From Gonocerus acuteangulatus (Eukaryota; Arthropoda; Insecta; Hemiptera; Coreidae): a DNA stretch of 64,000 bases. How positions within the stretch are numbered: position 1 is the first letter of the stretch; every line of letters begins with the position of its first letter. The notes beneath the pieces were generated by a model. It was not told where the DNA came from and ran no database searches. It saw nothing but the letters and a program-made list of their open reading frames with translations. The stretch covers positions 18,806,610-18,870,609 of the forward strand of contig OX328123.1 in the NCBI GenBank assembly GCA_946811695.1, in the 5' to 3' direction. Below, piece after piece: positions 11,208 to 23,865 of the stretch. A program made the position numbers and the translations under genes.

Positions 11208-11797
11208 ATACTGGCCTGCAAGAAATCTTGGCCCTAGTGAAAAAAATGTTGTTGCCCTGCCTGTCGTCGACCCGAAAGATATATTTCTTCCACTACTACA
11301 TATAAAACTTGGTTTGATGAAAAACTTTGTCAAAGGCATGAACAAAGAAGGTGAGGCCTTTAGATATTTGAGGGAAAAATTTGCTTTCTTAAGTGACACA
11401 AAAGTTAAGGAAGGTGTTTTTGTTGGGCCACAAATTCGGGAGTTTGTGAAAGATCCTACATTTGACAGAGTTTTGGAGGGGAAAGAAAAGGAAGCTTGGA
11501 ATGCATTCAAGGGAGTTATTAAAGGTTTTTTGGGGAACAAAAGAGAAGATAACTATGTTCAGTTGGTGAGGATACTTCTACAAAAATATCAAGATCTTGA
11601 ATGCAACATGTCTCTCAAAATTCATTTTCTCCACTCTCATCTAGACTTTTTCCCTCCTAGTTGTGGTGCGGTGAGTGTTGAACACGGTGAGAGATTCCAT
11701 TAGAATATTTCTTTAATGGAACAAAGATATCAGGGCCGTTGGGATGAATGAATGCTTGCAGATTACTGTTGGTAGGTGCTAATGACCTTGGCAGTAG
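11208..11797 (+). pseudogene. Broken copy of a multicopy invertebrate gene of unknown function
   Basis: The frame from 11208 reads WPARNLGPSEKNVVALPVVD, then LPLLHIKLGLMKNFVKGMNK, and continues open to 11701 through VGPQIREF, AWNAFKGVIKGFLGN and CNMSLKIHFLHSHLDFFP, ending SVEHGERFH. A stop then interrupts it, and recognisable sequence resumes as LMEQRYQGRW and MLADYCW. This protein occurs as many near-identical uncharacterised copies in insects and other invertebrates, often beside transposons. I know the sequence pattern but not a function. The in-frame stops at 11701-11703 and near 11748 show that the copy is inactive. It begins directly after the Penelope relic, which may have carried or interrupted it. 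Confidence 0.7.
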
Positions 11798-12209
11798 GAG
11801 CACCTATAATTAATAAATAAAAAAAAATTACTGTTGGTGCGTGTGTAGGGATGCTCCAGAACTCACCCAAAAGAGACAGCCATGAAATCCACATGATGGT
11901 AATAATATCCAACCTCCCAAGTATTCTTGCATTAATTTTCAACTCTTAAAAAAATTTAACTACTATTTAATAAATCCAAATTAGTTTATAATGTTGACAA
12001 ACTTATGGTTAAAAATTTACAGATTTGCCTCAATTTGTTAACGTTATATATTTTGACCCATGGTGTATCACAGAATCTAGAGCTAATAAAAAATTTTCAT
12101 TGTCATTTTCGTTTTTTTCGACCCAAAATTAGTAAGATTTGACTCATGAAGTGAAGGAAACATTACAAAAATATTTTTTTGTTGGCCAGTGTTATTAGTT
12201 TAGTCCTGC

Positions 12210-12640
12210 ATGCGGAAGGACTTCCTTCAGGAGAGCTGAGGCTGAAGTGAAATGTACTTAATGGAAGAATAGAAATGTACACAATGTCTTTAAAAGATGG
12301 AATTTAAAATGTGACTATGAATCACTCGGACGTTCCATCCTGAAGGATTCCATAAGGATTGTAAATAACCACTTATACGGCTGAAGAAAAGAAACAATGA
12401 ATAAGCATATGAAAATTGAAGAACATAAGAATTACATCCGGGGGAAAAAAATAATAAAACAAATTAAATATCATGAAACCAATTGATGACTTATACATAG
12501 GCCGATTGCTTATAATCATTCCAAAGAGAATAAATTATATGCAGAAACTAAAACAAACAAAAAAATGTTTTTCATTCATTTATGTTGCTCCTGAAGAGGC
12601 ATGAAATGGTGCAAAACATATTGAGTACATAATAAAAATA
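12210..12640 (+). mobile_element. Degraded Penelope-type fragments
   Basis: Two blocks, 12215-12275 (with GAGGCTGAAGTGAAATGTAC) and 12585-12640 (with CTCCTGAAGAGGCATG and CAAAACATATTGAG), recur close together in reverse at 47640-47740. The second carries a decayed CTGAAGA...GAAAC-like core. The shared pair suggests one terminal-repeat family. Evidence is weak. Confidence 0.35.
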
Positions 12641-12685
12641 AATAAATTTGAAATTGAAGTGTTTATAAATATGACCTTCTGCCAA

Positions 12686-12689
<4 letters not shown>

Positions 12690-12743
<54 letters not shown>
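12690..12743. repeat. (TA)n microsatellite
   Basis: About 54 bp of uninterrupted TA. Confidence 0.95.
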
Positions 12744-12745
<2 letters not shown>

Positions 12746-13090
12746 TAAAAGATGCACAAACAAATATAATGCACACTCTCTCATTACCTACTTATAGTTC
12801 TTTACTCTACAAAAAAAAATCTAAGATCTGATTTTGGATGATGTTAAAAGATGTGTGATTCAATATTTTTTATTCGACAGTTGATAGAAAATAATTAATA
12901 GTAATTATTTAATATCAATATATAATATATATTGAATAGAACCTTCTGAAGAAAATAGACAATTAATTATGTGTGTTTGTACAACTTTATATTGAACTAA
13001 TTGTGAAAAATGGCTTTCTTAAAACTTAATGTTCTAAAATGAGGCCAAAAATTACTCATTCAACTGCATTGAGAAATGATGCCTCACTAA

Positions 13091-13592
13091 ATGGTTTATA
13101 TAACTCCTTCACGTGACCAGGTGTATATTATTAAAGATAAGGCAGATAAGGGACAATTGAAGTGGGGTTGGGCCAGTACTATGTTGAACAACGTGTGCTG
13201 TTGTTGTTGTCGCCAAGTGGAGTCATTCGACATTAATAAGAACAGTTCAGAATTGAACCATAAAAATGTTGTGACATCTCAACCGACGAACAACAACATA
13301 AGTGCGGTTCGTCCTGAAATGGAAAACCACTCGCCGAAAGCCAATACAGAAGAAGAAGGGAACAAACTAGAAGACAAAACGGAGGACAGCAGTGTAAAAA
13401 CTTTGCCGAAGGTAGCATTGTCGTTAGAAACGACCCATGAGATCGTCTGTATGCCGAATGAGGAAATTATTGTTACCGAGACTGAAGAAACCGTTACGGA
13501 AACACTCGCCGATGAAGAAGCAGAACCGCAATTCGCAACTAGCGAACTATCTGCCTATGAAGGACTAGTCCTCCAACTGAACAACCGACTTG
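13091..13592 (+). CDS. Probable alternative first exon, polycysteine N-terminus
   Basis: An ATG in good context (A at -3, G at +4) opens a frame of non-repetitive sequence with balanced codons, unlike surrounding intron. Residues 1-35 include DKADKGQLKWGWASTMLNNV. Residues 36-40 are five cysteines followed by RQVESFD, a plausible palmitoylation cluster. The rest is hydrophilic and acidic (KANTEEEGNKLEDKTEDSS, VTETEETVTETLADEEAEP) and ends YEGLVLQLNNRLG. Two donors are possible. GTAATG at 13593 leaves phase 1 and fits the exon at 25746 exactly; GTAAAG at 13609 leaves phase 2 and runs into a stop there. The second methionine (13181, also with A at -3) would place the cysteines at residues 6-10. 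An internal-exon reading, from an AG at 13145 in matching phase, lacks a pyrimidine tract. Confidence 0.6.
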
Positions 13593-14949
13593 GTAATGCA
13601 GATCCACGGTAAAGACTTAATCAGTCTAACACACTTTTGGCTGTTAGATGATCACAATTATTTTTTTTTAAAAAAGTCTAATAACATTCATTTATTGTAG
13701 TTTCAAATAAAATTATTATTCAACATTGTTATTGAAAATTTATGAAAATATCTCGAACAGCAACAATCTATTTTCCCTTTTAGTTGATGGTACAAAATGT
13801 AATACTCGTGATTTTAAGCCAAATGAATAAATACTCCTAAACGAATAGATAATTGAAGCAATCGCTTATTAATGTTATAAATTTACTGTAAAATTCATTA
13901 CTTACTTCATTAATAAGATGTCCCCCAATTTTTCAGAGCATTAAAAATTTGTTATAAATGTAATACATTTTTCATTGCCCAGAAAAAGCTCACTGTCATA
14001 CACAAAATGCAAATACCAACTCAAAAAAATGTATTATAATTTAATTCTCATCATCTGATATAAAACTGTCTTCTTTGAGTTATCATCAGTAAACATTAAT
14101 AATATATATACAGACAATATTATATCTCCAACATATCAGTAAACCTCTTAAACAAATAACAACAAATGTTTTTTGTAAAGGAGAATAAAATGATCTTTAC
14201 ATCATACGCACAAAAATTAAATTATATCATTAAAATTAAAGTACAATTACAGAAATGTTTGACTGAGATGGATTAATTTTATTAAATTAATAATAATATA
14301 ATGTTATTTTTTTAAATATTCTATTTTAACATTCAAATTTTCTCAGTGATCCACAGTTTGTGATAGCCCGATTAATTCTTTTCAACTCTCATAAGGAATA
14401 ATTTCGATCAGAATCCTTAATGTACACTTTTAGTTTTAGTTTTTCTATTGTAAATTTGTGATATACTAATATATTTTATGAGCTTCTGCTTTAACTAGAA
14501 CAATGAAAGAACAACAATACATTGCGTTTTTGTGAAAAGAAAGTTATGCCATTATCCTTTTATTATTAAGCCTTATGTTATTATATTTGAAATTGAAATA
14601 TTTATTTTTACGCAAATCATCGGGAACTTTCTTTTCTTGTTATTATGTATTATTATAAAACTAAAATAGTATGATCTTCAATAATTTTTTATACTTTTAA
14701 ATACCCTGTAAATTTGTACAATTGACTTATGGAAAGAATTCAATAGATATATGTTTAAGTTGAAAGTATTTTTTTTCTTTCATCCTGCAATGGTAATATC
14801 ATATTAACTAATCCTTAATGTGTGAGTTCTATGATGATGAGTATAAATGAGTTTTTTAATGTAAATTAAAAAGTTTATTTATAAACTGAAGGAATTTGCT
14901 ACAATTCTATTATAAACATTTGGTTTAATGTGTTAGGAAATCAACTAAA

Positions 14950-15270
14950 AAAAAAAAAATCAGTCCCGTAACAGACCACGGGGGCCCTGAGGGGCAGAAG
15001 CTATATGGTTCTTGACCATGCGACACACTAGGGAGATAGTGCGGTCAGTATTATGCTCCGGCTGCCTGAATTTCCCCTTTGCTGCTTCGACTGCTAGGGT
15101 CATTAGCACTAAGGTACACGTTAATAAATTAATTAAAGACTGTGTTGGCCTAGGGACGGTCAGGGAGGCCAAATCCAACCCTTGAACGAAGACACTAGAA
15201 AATAAAAATCGTTAGTGCTTGCTCAGGATTAGAACTCAGGTCCTCCAGCATATAAGTGCAGTACTAGGAA
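14950..15270 (-). repeat. tRNA-derived SINE, family B
   Basis: The copy starts with an A tract and ATCAGTCCCGTAACAGACCA, followed by GACGGTCAGGGAGGCC and AGAACTCAGGTCCTCCAGC. Fuller copies at 20781 and 52777 end in a tRNA-like segment (reverse complement with TAGAGCACTGG and GAGTTCAAATCC). Here the tRNA-like end is degraded after GCAGTACTAGG. Confidence 0.8.
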
Positions 15271-15799
15271 ATTTTTTTTTAATGAATCGCTCATTAAGAA
15301 AGCACGTTGAATCAATATTTCAGGTAATTTCTTGATTGTCCGCTTATCTATTCTCTTCCTTACCTGCTTTGCCTTCATCCTCTATGATCATTTCTTCTTA
15401 AGTTGTTCGATATTGTGGGGTTCACACCTTGTCCTCTCTGAAGATCTCTTTCTCAGCCTTTTTTCTGTATATATATATATATATATATATGTGTTACAAA
15501 ACAAAGAGGTTTATTTTTTAAGCACTTAGTGTGCCTTTGACAGAATAATATTATTCATGATTATAAGAAACTACAAAAAAACTGAATTATAATAAAGATG
15601 GTCACTTACTACAATCTATCAAAATATAGTTCTTAAACCAGTTTAGAAGTGGCATTTAATCGGTTTCAGGAAGCTCACCCCCTCCCCCTTTTCTGTCTTC
15701 TCTTTTATGATATTTTCACACTTCAAATCTATTTGGAAATTATTTATATCGACCAAATAATATAAATACTGTAGATGGTATGTAATAAATTAATATTTA

Positions 15800-15988
15800 T
15801 TTATTTAGATTTTAATACCCATTTATTATTGGCACGGAATTTTAGGACGTGTTGTCTATAGGTTACCGCCCTTTTCTAACCAGAACAGGGCTGATGCCTT
15901 TTCTTTTTTCTAAAGAAAAGCCATCACCCCTAGTGGGAATCGAACCCACGACCTTATTCATGGAGTGCTCACGGCCACCCGGCCTCCA
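15800..15988 (-). repeat. tRNA-derived SINE, family C, with target duplication
   Basis: A full-length copy in reverse orientation, flanked by the 13-bp direct repeat AAATTAATATTTA (15787-15799 and 15989-16001). The head contains GTGGGAATCGAACCCACGAC, the reverse of a B-box. The intact duplication indicates retroposition at this site. Confidence 0.85.
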
Positions 15989-18903
15989 AAATTAATATTT
16001 AATAAAGGTAAGATAAAAATCAAGAATGTACATTTAGTGAAACGAAAATATTAAAATTAACTGCCCTTCGGCTTGAATCAAATGTAATACTCATGTCATA
16101 TGTACTTTCATAAATGGGAACAGAGGTTTTCTTGAATTAGGTCATAAATTACTGTATACTATTTTTAAATGTTTAGAAGAGTTTTGTTTTTCAAACTTCA
16201 ATAGGCAGGTGATTCATCAGATTCAATGAACAAAAATAAATAATTTAAATATTAACCAATACCATAAACATATCAAGTACTTTTTATTTACTTTTTTTAA
16301 ATTTCAGAATGAATTCTTTAGGCAATAAACTAAATAAAAGAAAAATGTTTTAATTCAAAAAGCTATTGCTCATAGTTTAGAATTATATTTTCTTCTAAAA
16401 AATATCAACCTTAATATTCCTTCATCAAAAACGGTTTTAACGAGGATTCTCACTGTGTATTGTCATTGTCAAGATTATTTAAGCAGATCAGATCTCTTAA
16501 ATTTATTTTAGGAATTATTGGGTCTTCGCTCGGATGTTATAGGGTTCTGTTCCTTAGATAGTACTTTTTTTTTATTCTTTTCAAATTCATGAGCATAACT
16601 TCATGTCTCTCTAATTTCATTGCAAGTATGATTTTGCCAGTTTTTCTAAAAATATTTAACCAGGGTTTCTACCAAAACAAAAATCATGAGCACATTGCTT
16701 CTGCCATTTTTATCTTCATGAATAAATGTTGCCACTATTGGTTCATTTTACTTACTAGTTGTATTGTTTAAATGCCTTACATCAAAAATCTCTATTCACT
16801 TTCAAGTTTTCCATAGTTTTTCCCCTCTCCTTTTGGTATAAATGTGCTTAAGACATTAACTTGTAACTTAAAGTTCCTTGATTCTAAAAATAAAATTATG
16901 AACTGACTGAAATTAATTACTGATCAAACGTTCATTAACGTTAATTTTTAATACAAACACAAAAATATATTCTTGGTCGTGTTTCAGCAATAAAAAAATA
17001 CATTATTTTGATTTTCCCCCACCAAAATACATAAGTTGCAATTGCTTCTGAAAAAAATATAATATATAGGAAATGGGAGTGCTGTAAATATTAAAAGATA
17101 CAGAAAGTCAAGAGCTGTTTAAGTTTTTTTTTTTAATTTTACGTAATATCTTGTGAACGATTGACAAATCAAGGTTATCATTGAAAAGCTCCTATTATTA
17201 TCAAAGCTCTTCAAAAAAGGTCAAATTTCAAAATTTGTTGCAAGAATTTCAATCTGCCAAAAAATTAAAAATCTAAACGCATTATTATTGTCGTGCACCT
17301 AGATAATTCTTAATTTTAATTTGCTTCTCTAATTTTCTATCGATTAAAAAATTGTTCCCTTATCACCTTGCCACGAGGAAGATTTCTACTCAGAAAATAA
17401 GTATTAAGAACAATTCTTTGGTAAATATTAATATTTAACTTCCGTATCAAAACTCGCGCATAATTTCTTTTCGAGTTATAGTAGATCTTGTCATAACCGA
17501 AAATGTTTTCTGTGATTACTCTCGTGGGCTACTTTGACCATTTCTATGTGACGTGAGATGGCTTTGCACCCCATTCTGAATATGTATCCATCTCTAAAAA
17601 AATTATAGTTACTATAGTTCAAACAAAATAAAAAATTGTAGTTCCAATTATGAAAATGCAGTATAGTCCAGTATTATTTAATAACTTTTATACTAAAGTT
17701 TAGAGCTTAGACTTACAGACAAAAAGATATATTGAAATAAAAATTAAACTTACTGGAAGACCTTTGGCTAAACTTATTGTTAAAGTGAAATGCATTGTGG
17801 ATATATTACATTAATGTTAGTACAAAGAAATGTTGTCTATTCATGTGTGAAACATTTTAGGTTAAGTTACAGTAAATGTATAAAGATTATTTAAATAATA
17901 CTTTTCAACAAAAAATATTAACGGAATGTTGGTTTGCAAATATGAACAAACCAATTATTTATATTAGACACTGAAATACAATTCATAATCTTATCTTAAG
18001 CAATGGCTCAAAGTATTAAGGGCTCTAATAGCACTCGATAACAGAAAAAATCAGACATTGTCTTGTTATGAATCATCTCAAATAGATTTTTTTTAATACA
18101 TTCTACTAGTAACAAGATTTTTGTGAATGAAGCAAGATCTCTGGCCACCAATTAAAATTGAATTTTGGTCAAAATGGCGTAACTAAAAATACAAAACTAA
18201 ATGTAAGTCTATTTAAGTGATAAATTATGGTGTTGAGAGGGGAGTTACAAGAATGGGAAGACGCAGTGAACAATTTAAACATTTGTTTAATAAACTCATT
18301 TCGGAATATAAAAATCATGATATGTATAAATAAAGAAACTCGTCGATTTTATAGAAGAAGAAATTCTTTATTTAAAAACAAAAACAATTTGGCTGCCCAA
18401 ATATATTGGTTGGTTGCTAAACACACAGCGTACTTATCAATATTTCGAAAAATCATTTCAATTTGTTATAAGGCTTTTTTTTTCTTTTTTTTTTTTTTTT
18501 TTGCTTCGTTTTTTAATTAATTAGTACTTTGCCGAGAAAATAAATTCTGAAGACGAATTTAATAAAAAATAAATTTGAAACAATTTTATATTTATACAAT
18601 TACTTTTGTAGGTCTGGACGTAAATTCGGTGAAATAGGATAACTAAATATCGAATGCAATATATGGAACAGTTCTTCAATTGTAGTTAAACTAATTATTT
18701 ATTTCTGAAGCATCCCTGTATAGAGAGTACCACTTCCAAATATAACATTAAGGGTTTTATTAGTGCCTTGTGCCCCCATGTAACATAGATTTGGTCATTT
18801 TTACCTATTTGTTTAACACCTGGGGATGCAAATTGTCAACATATGACAAAAATCTCCATGTTGAAAATTTAGCTTGAGCATTGAAAGCTGTACCCAAGGC
18901 TAA

Positions 18904-19987
18904 TCTACTATATATTTGTCAAATACCACTCACTCACTCACTCACTCACTCATCTATCAACGCCCAGCCCAAACCGCTCGACAGAAAATTTTGAAATTTT
19001 GCATGGACACTCCCTATATAACGTAGGCGCTCGCTAAAAAAGGATTTTTTGATATTCGTATTTTTAAGCATTTTTAGGGGGGTTTAGAGTTTGAGTTGGT
19101 TAGAGAAGGCAAGCCTAGGCAGCCTGCGTTGCTAGGACGATAAAGAACAGCTGTTACCTTACATTATCTATCTCATAGTTTTATTTCTAATTGAGGTTAA
19201 TTTCCACTATGATGGCAGTCCTTGAATTACTAGAAATTAACTGTCACTCATAGAGTTTTAATTGCGTTTCTTTTCTGCCTGTCCCCGTCAGATAGGCTTG
19301 CTATATTTTTGGAGAGTTAACCCAGGACACATTAATATGGGATGGGCATACCAGGGGGGGGGGGGATAAAAAGAGTACAAATTATAAGCAAAATGGTTGG
19401 TGAGTTTTAAGCCTAGCAACTAACGGGAAGGGGGAATCCTAAACTGTTAGTCTACCCAAACCAAATAAGAAGGGAACTTTTTTTGCTACTTGATTTTCTT
19501 AAAACAATCTCTCAGCCAAATAGTAGTGTCTGGCAGCTGGCAGCGCTGAGCAGGTAGTTCCAGCGTTTTACAGTTAGATTACTTCTCATTTCTTTGACAC
19601 TGTGAGCAGTAGTAAAAATGTTAATTGTAGAAAAGTAACCGATTTAAAAAAGATTCTTATAGACATGAATTCATTACTTTTTACATCTTACAGCCTTTTC
19701 CGGGACATTGATAAAACCGGGCGGGACACCGAAACAATTGCAAAATATCGGGACAGTCCCGGTCAAACCGTGATGTATGGCATATCCTTCGGTTTTCCAG
19801 GCGAGGTAATAATATCCGGAACCCTTGCACAGCCTCCTCGCCTATAACCTTGGTAATACTCGTAAATATATTGGGTGTTACCATATGACTTCTTGGAAAC
19901 ATAAACTTTTAAATTTTTAATGAAACATTATTTAAGGCAATAAAATAACTACTTATCTGCCGTGACGAAGCACAGGTATTCAGCTAG
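18904..19987 (+). mobile_element. Non-autonomous Helitron, 1084 bp
   Basis: The left end is TCTACTATATATTTGTC directly after an A. The right end is ATTCAGCTAG directly before a T. Helitrons insert between A and T without duplication, start with TC and end with CTAG. A short hairpin precedes the end by about 10 bases: CCGTG, loop ACGAAG, CACAGG (one bulged A). A (CACT)n run lies near the left end (18929-18955). No Rep/helicase coding sequence is present. The open frame at 19602-19847 has no recognised domain. Confidence 0.7.
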
Positions 19988-20338
19988 TTATTTATAAATC
20001 TTCAAAGCTATTCTTTTTTTAATCACTCATAATTTTCAATTAGCCACTTTTTTCTGGCATCTGAAAAGTGCATGAAGTTAAGCTTCATTTAAAAAGCTTT
20101 AAAGTTACATGTTACTCTAGCAAGAGTAATGTGTAACTTTAAAAGTATGATGCTCTTGCCAGCATATTACTTTTATAGTTCAGAAGTTTAATTTTCTAGT
20201 AAAAAATTGCCATTGTGTGGTAAATACCCTCCTTAGTACACATACTGGAAACAATAACGGCAAGTGAGGCAAACTACCGTCAAACAAAATTTGTTACAAT
20301 TTTAATTTAACCAATTCGAGACTGATAGCCTCTTTTGT

Positions 20339-20467
20339 GACAATGGGCCAGCATGCCCTGTGGCCTAAAAGCCATTTTCATGACAACGGGCCGGCATTCC
20401 CTGTGGCCTATAAGCCATTTTCCTGACAACAGGCCAGCATGCCCTGTGGCCTGAGAGCCACTTTTTT
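20339..20467. repeat. 43-bp minisatellite, three copies
   Basis: Units start at 20339, 20382 and 20425. Each contains GGGCCAGCATGCCCTGTGGCC or a close variant, followed by AAGCCATTTTC. The units differ at several positions, so the array is old. Confidence 0.85.
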
Positions 20468-20780
20468 GATAAAGCCATTGCTTATCGCAACCGCAGCTGT
20501 TGCTTGCATTCTTCGCTTTGGAACTGAAAGCCACTCTTGTGACAGCTTTTTGCGATATCTAAAAGAAAGGTTTTTAAGCTCTATTCACTTCAGTATCTGC
20601 TAGAGTTCATTAAAATCCAATTTGAGCCTATTAAATAAAGGTTTCCCTCTGCTACCCAGGCCTTTGGCGTAGTTCTGATCCCTCTGAAGGACCTTATTTG
20701 TGATTTAATAGTTGTGTATATAAAGATCCGTAGTTATAATACTAACCCCAAAATATCTGACTTGATATTATTTTTAGAAA

Positions 20781-21131
20781 AAAAAAAAACAATCAGTCCC
20801 GTAACTGGCCACGAGGGCCCTGAGGGGCAGATACTATAGAGGTATCTGATTCATGACCATACGGCACACTAGGGAGATAGTGTGGTCAGTACTATGCTCC
20901 GGCCGCCTGATTTTCCCCTTGGCTACTTCAACTGCTAGAGTCATTAGCATCCAAGGTACCCATTGATAAATTTATTAAAGGCTGGGTTGGCCTAGGGACG
21001 GTCAGGGAGGCCGAATTCAACACATGGTGCGAAGGCACTAGAAGAAAAAATCTTTAGTGATTGGTCGGGATTTGAACTCAGGCCTCCAGCTTATTAGCCC
21101 AGTGCTCTACCACTGAGGTAACCTCGCCCGC
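20781..21131 (-). repeat. tRNA-derived SINE, family B, near full length
   Basis: It starts with an A tract and ATCAGTCCCGTAACTGGCCA. It ends with a recognisable tRNA-like region in reverse: TGAACTCAGGCCTCCAGC, then CAGTGCTCTACCACTGAGG. The A-box and B-box positions are intact enough to identify the family. No clear flanking duplication was found. Confidence 0.8.
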
Positions 21132-22962
21132 AAAAAGTAAAAAATATTTCAAAATTTAAAAGAAAGTCTGTTTGTCGGGTGGACCTAAAGCATATTTATG
21201 TTCCTGATTTTTTTTTTTTAAATTATGACTAAAACAATGAGGATGGAGGAACTTATTAGTTTGTCAGTTGTATTTAATTATAAGCTATCTATAAGTACAG
21301 ATAGCAGGGAATTAGTTTCTACGGAGTTGATGGTGTTCAGCGTTTCTCAGTGCTCTTCATGCCAACAGCTGTACTAATTTTTGACAGAATCTAGCTGGGG
21401 AAATGCTAATACAATGAAGAAACCAATATTGTACAAGGAACTGAGTTAGAATCTGATTTTTGCAGCTCTTTAAGTAAGTTAAACCACCGGAGGAAGGACT
21501 ACCATCTACAATGAAGAGCCAGTGAGGAAAGTTTGCATATCTTGTTTTTGCCTTCTATACTCTTAGAGAGTTCTTGAAGCTAATACTGAGAAATCTGCCA
21601 TACAATTGTGTTTCCTCTAACAATTAGCTATTGTTGCTTTTATTTGACTAATTTAGCACCAAAAATATTGCTTTTCTGTGAGCTTTATTCAAACCAACAT
21701 ACACATTTCTCCAGAGCATAAATCACTTGCCACACAACATGGAACAACATTTGAAATAATGGTCGATAATTTCCACTGAAAAACCTTTTAATCTTCAGCA
21801 CAAAGCGCTTTCAAGGCTAAACCCAATAATTGGCGTAGGGAAGCTCAATGAGTCCTTCCCCCCCAACTCCTCTTATGGGCTAGAAAAATGTTCATGGCAG
21901 CGGAGACCATCTAGACTGTAGATGCTCACTGCTGCCAACATACTTCACTAAAATGTCCACACTAAAATGTCCCTCGTGTCTCTCAGACTCTATAACAGAA
22001 AATCGTTATAAGCACTTCTGTGCAAGATTATTAAGAATTTAACATGGAAAGAAGCCTTTAGGTTAATGACATCAATTTAAATTGAATAATACATGAGTTT
22101 AAGTACACACACATTTGGTTCAAGACTTAAAATATTTCTTGAAAATGCATTCATATAGATAGCTCCAAACTCATCCGCATGAGCAATCCTAGTACAAATA
22201 ATGTTAGGAAGTAGTACTCCTTTATATAAAAAAAAAACAAAAAAAAAAAAAAAAACACAAAATCTTATTATTTTATGCTCTCAATTTAAGCTTACTTAAG
22301 ATAATGCGTTACTTTAGTGATAATTATCAATGGAGAACGTATCAACATGTCAAATAGTATTAAGCAGATGATAAGGACAAGGAATTTCATCAGCTGAAAC
22401 TAATTGTTTGCAAAAAGTAATATTTACATGCTTGTAAATACTCCTGACTAACAAATGTTTAATGAGAAAACAAAACGAACTTAAATATAGACTTTTTGAT
22501 ACTGTAAGAACAGTAAAATATAGAGAAACAAGATATTAATACGTCATATACCTTGGACATTACTGGAAAACCTCTTTTAATTAAAGGCTATTAAAAATTT
22601 ATAAAACTTTAATCACCAGCAATGTCTAGACATTTCTGCAAAGGCTTTACTCTGAATGTGAATTGCAGAGGGTACCAGAAGAATTATTATAAATTGGTAT
22701 ACGTTTTCATCGTTTTGATAATTATTTATTTATATATTGTGAGTATCGCAACGGAGGCGACGAGCTCATTAAAGAAAAAAAAAAAAAAAAAAAATATTGT
22801 TGTCCTAAAAATATGAAAACTAACAGAAATTATCAAACAAAATCGTTATATAGAATAAAAACAAAAAGGAAATAAAAATATAAAATATTTGCCTAAGAAG
22901 TACTTAGATATATTTTTGAATAAATGTTTTCATGTTTTAAATGTGTTAGTATTATTTAGTAG

Positions 22963-23838
22963 TAGCTTTGAAATTATAAGTAATAAAATTTTGGATAATT
23001 CGATTTTTTACGAGCCTGTACCTCCAATGGGAAGTGGACAGAGAGACGGTCGATCTTAAATCTTGTGAAAATATTCTCCCCTCGGGTAAGAAGGATAGTA
23101 AGATACGGAGGTAGGTGTTCCGAGACATGAAGCGCGGCGGTCTCATAGTCTAGTTCTTAGACTCTAGGAGTTCTGCAAAGTGGTGGGTCGCGCTTCCTCC
23201 CTTCCAGGGGTTGTTATAGTTCCATCCTGTCGTTTTATCCTAGAATTTCCTTCCACCATCCCTCCCATATTCATTTCTTATTCTGTTTTTTTTTTTTTTT
23301 TTTTTTTTTTTTTATTTCATTATAAGGGCTTCGCAACTATAGCTATGAGCCCGTCTTATTTAGTTATGTCAGTCCTAGATCTGTTGTATTGTTTGTGGCT
23401 TGAATCTTTGGTGTACAATGCAGTTCTGTGAGTTGTTGATTTTAGATGTCGAAGCCTAGAGGTTATAAAACTTTAACTTTGTCAGAGAAAATAGCTGCGA
23501 TTAAAGAAGTTGAAAAATGAATAAAGAAAAAATCTGAAATTGCCAAGGATTTACCTGAAAATAAATAAAAAATTCTTGTCCATGAAAAGGACTTTTTTTC
23601 AAAACAATAGACTTTTATTTTTTACTTTTTTGATAAATTATTCATTTCTTATTTACGTAATCATCAATTCATGAAATGTTTGTTTTTCTTTAAATAAAAT
23701 GTATTTTTTTTTAAATTGAAAAATATGAAGTTCGATTTTTTAGCCCTTTATTTTTGAAAACTTTTGTAATTCGAATTTTGGATAATTCAAACTTTTTTAT
23801 CGGTCCCTAGGGGTTCGAATTATCCAAGTTCTACTGTA
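22963..23838 (+). mobile_element. Tigger/pogo transposon relic
   Basis: The right end is GGTTCGAATTATCCAAGTTCTACTG followed by TA. In reverse this is a CAGTAGAACTTGGATAATTCG terminus typical of pogo/Tigger elements. A matching TTGGATAATTCG lies at about 22991. From 23448 a frame reads MSKPRGYKTLTLSEKIAAIK then EVEK, a stop, and IKKKSEIAKDLP. This is the N-terminal helix-turn-helix of a CENP-B/Tigger-type transposase, truncated and interrupted by stops. The remainder of the transposase is missing. Confidence 0.7.
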
Positions 23839-23865
23839 TATACAAAACTATAATCAGACTAATAG

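Noticed and set aside
13593..13612. Donor GTAAAG at 13609 for the alternative exon
   Set aside because: Joining it to 25746 gives a stop after a few codons; GTAATG at 13593 gives the correct phase.
18929..18955. Telomere-like or regulatory (CACT)n run
   Set aside because: It is a simple repeat inside the Helitron, not a telomere motif.
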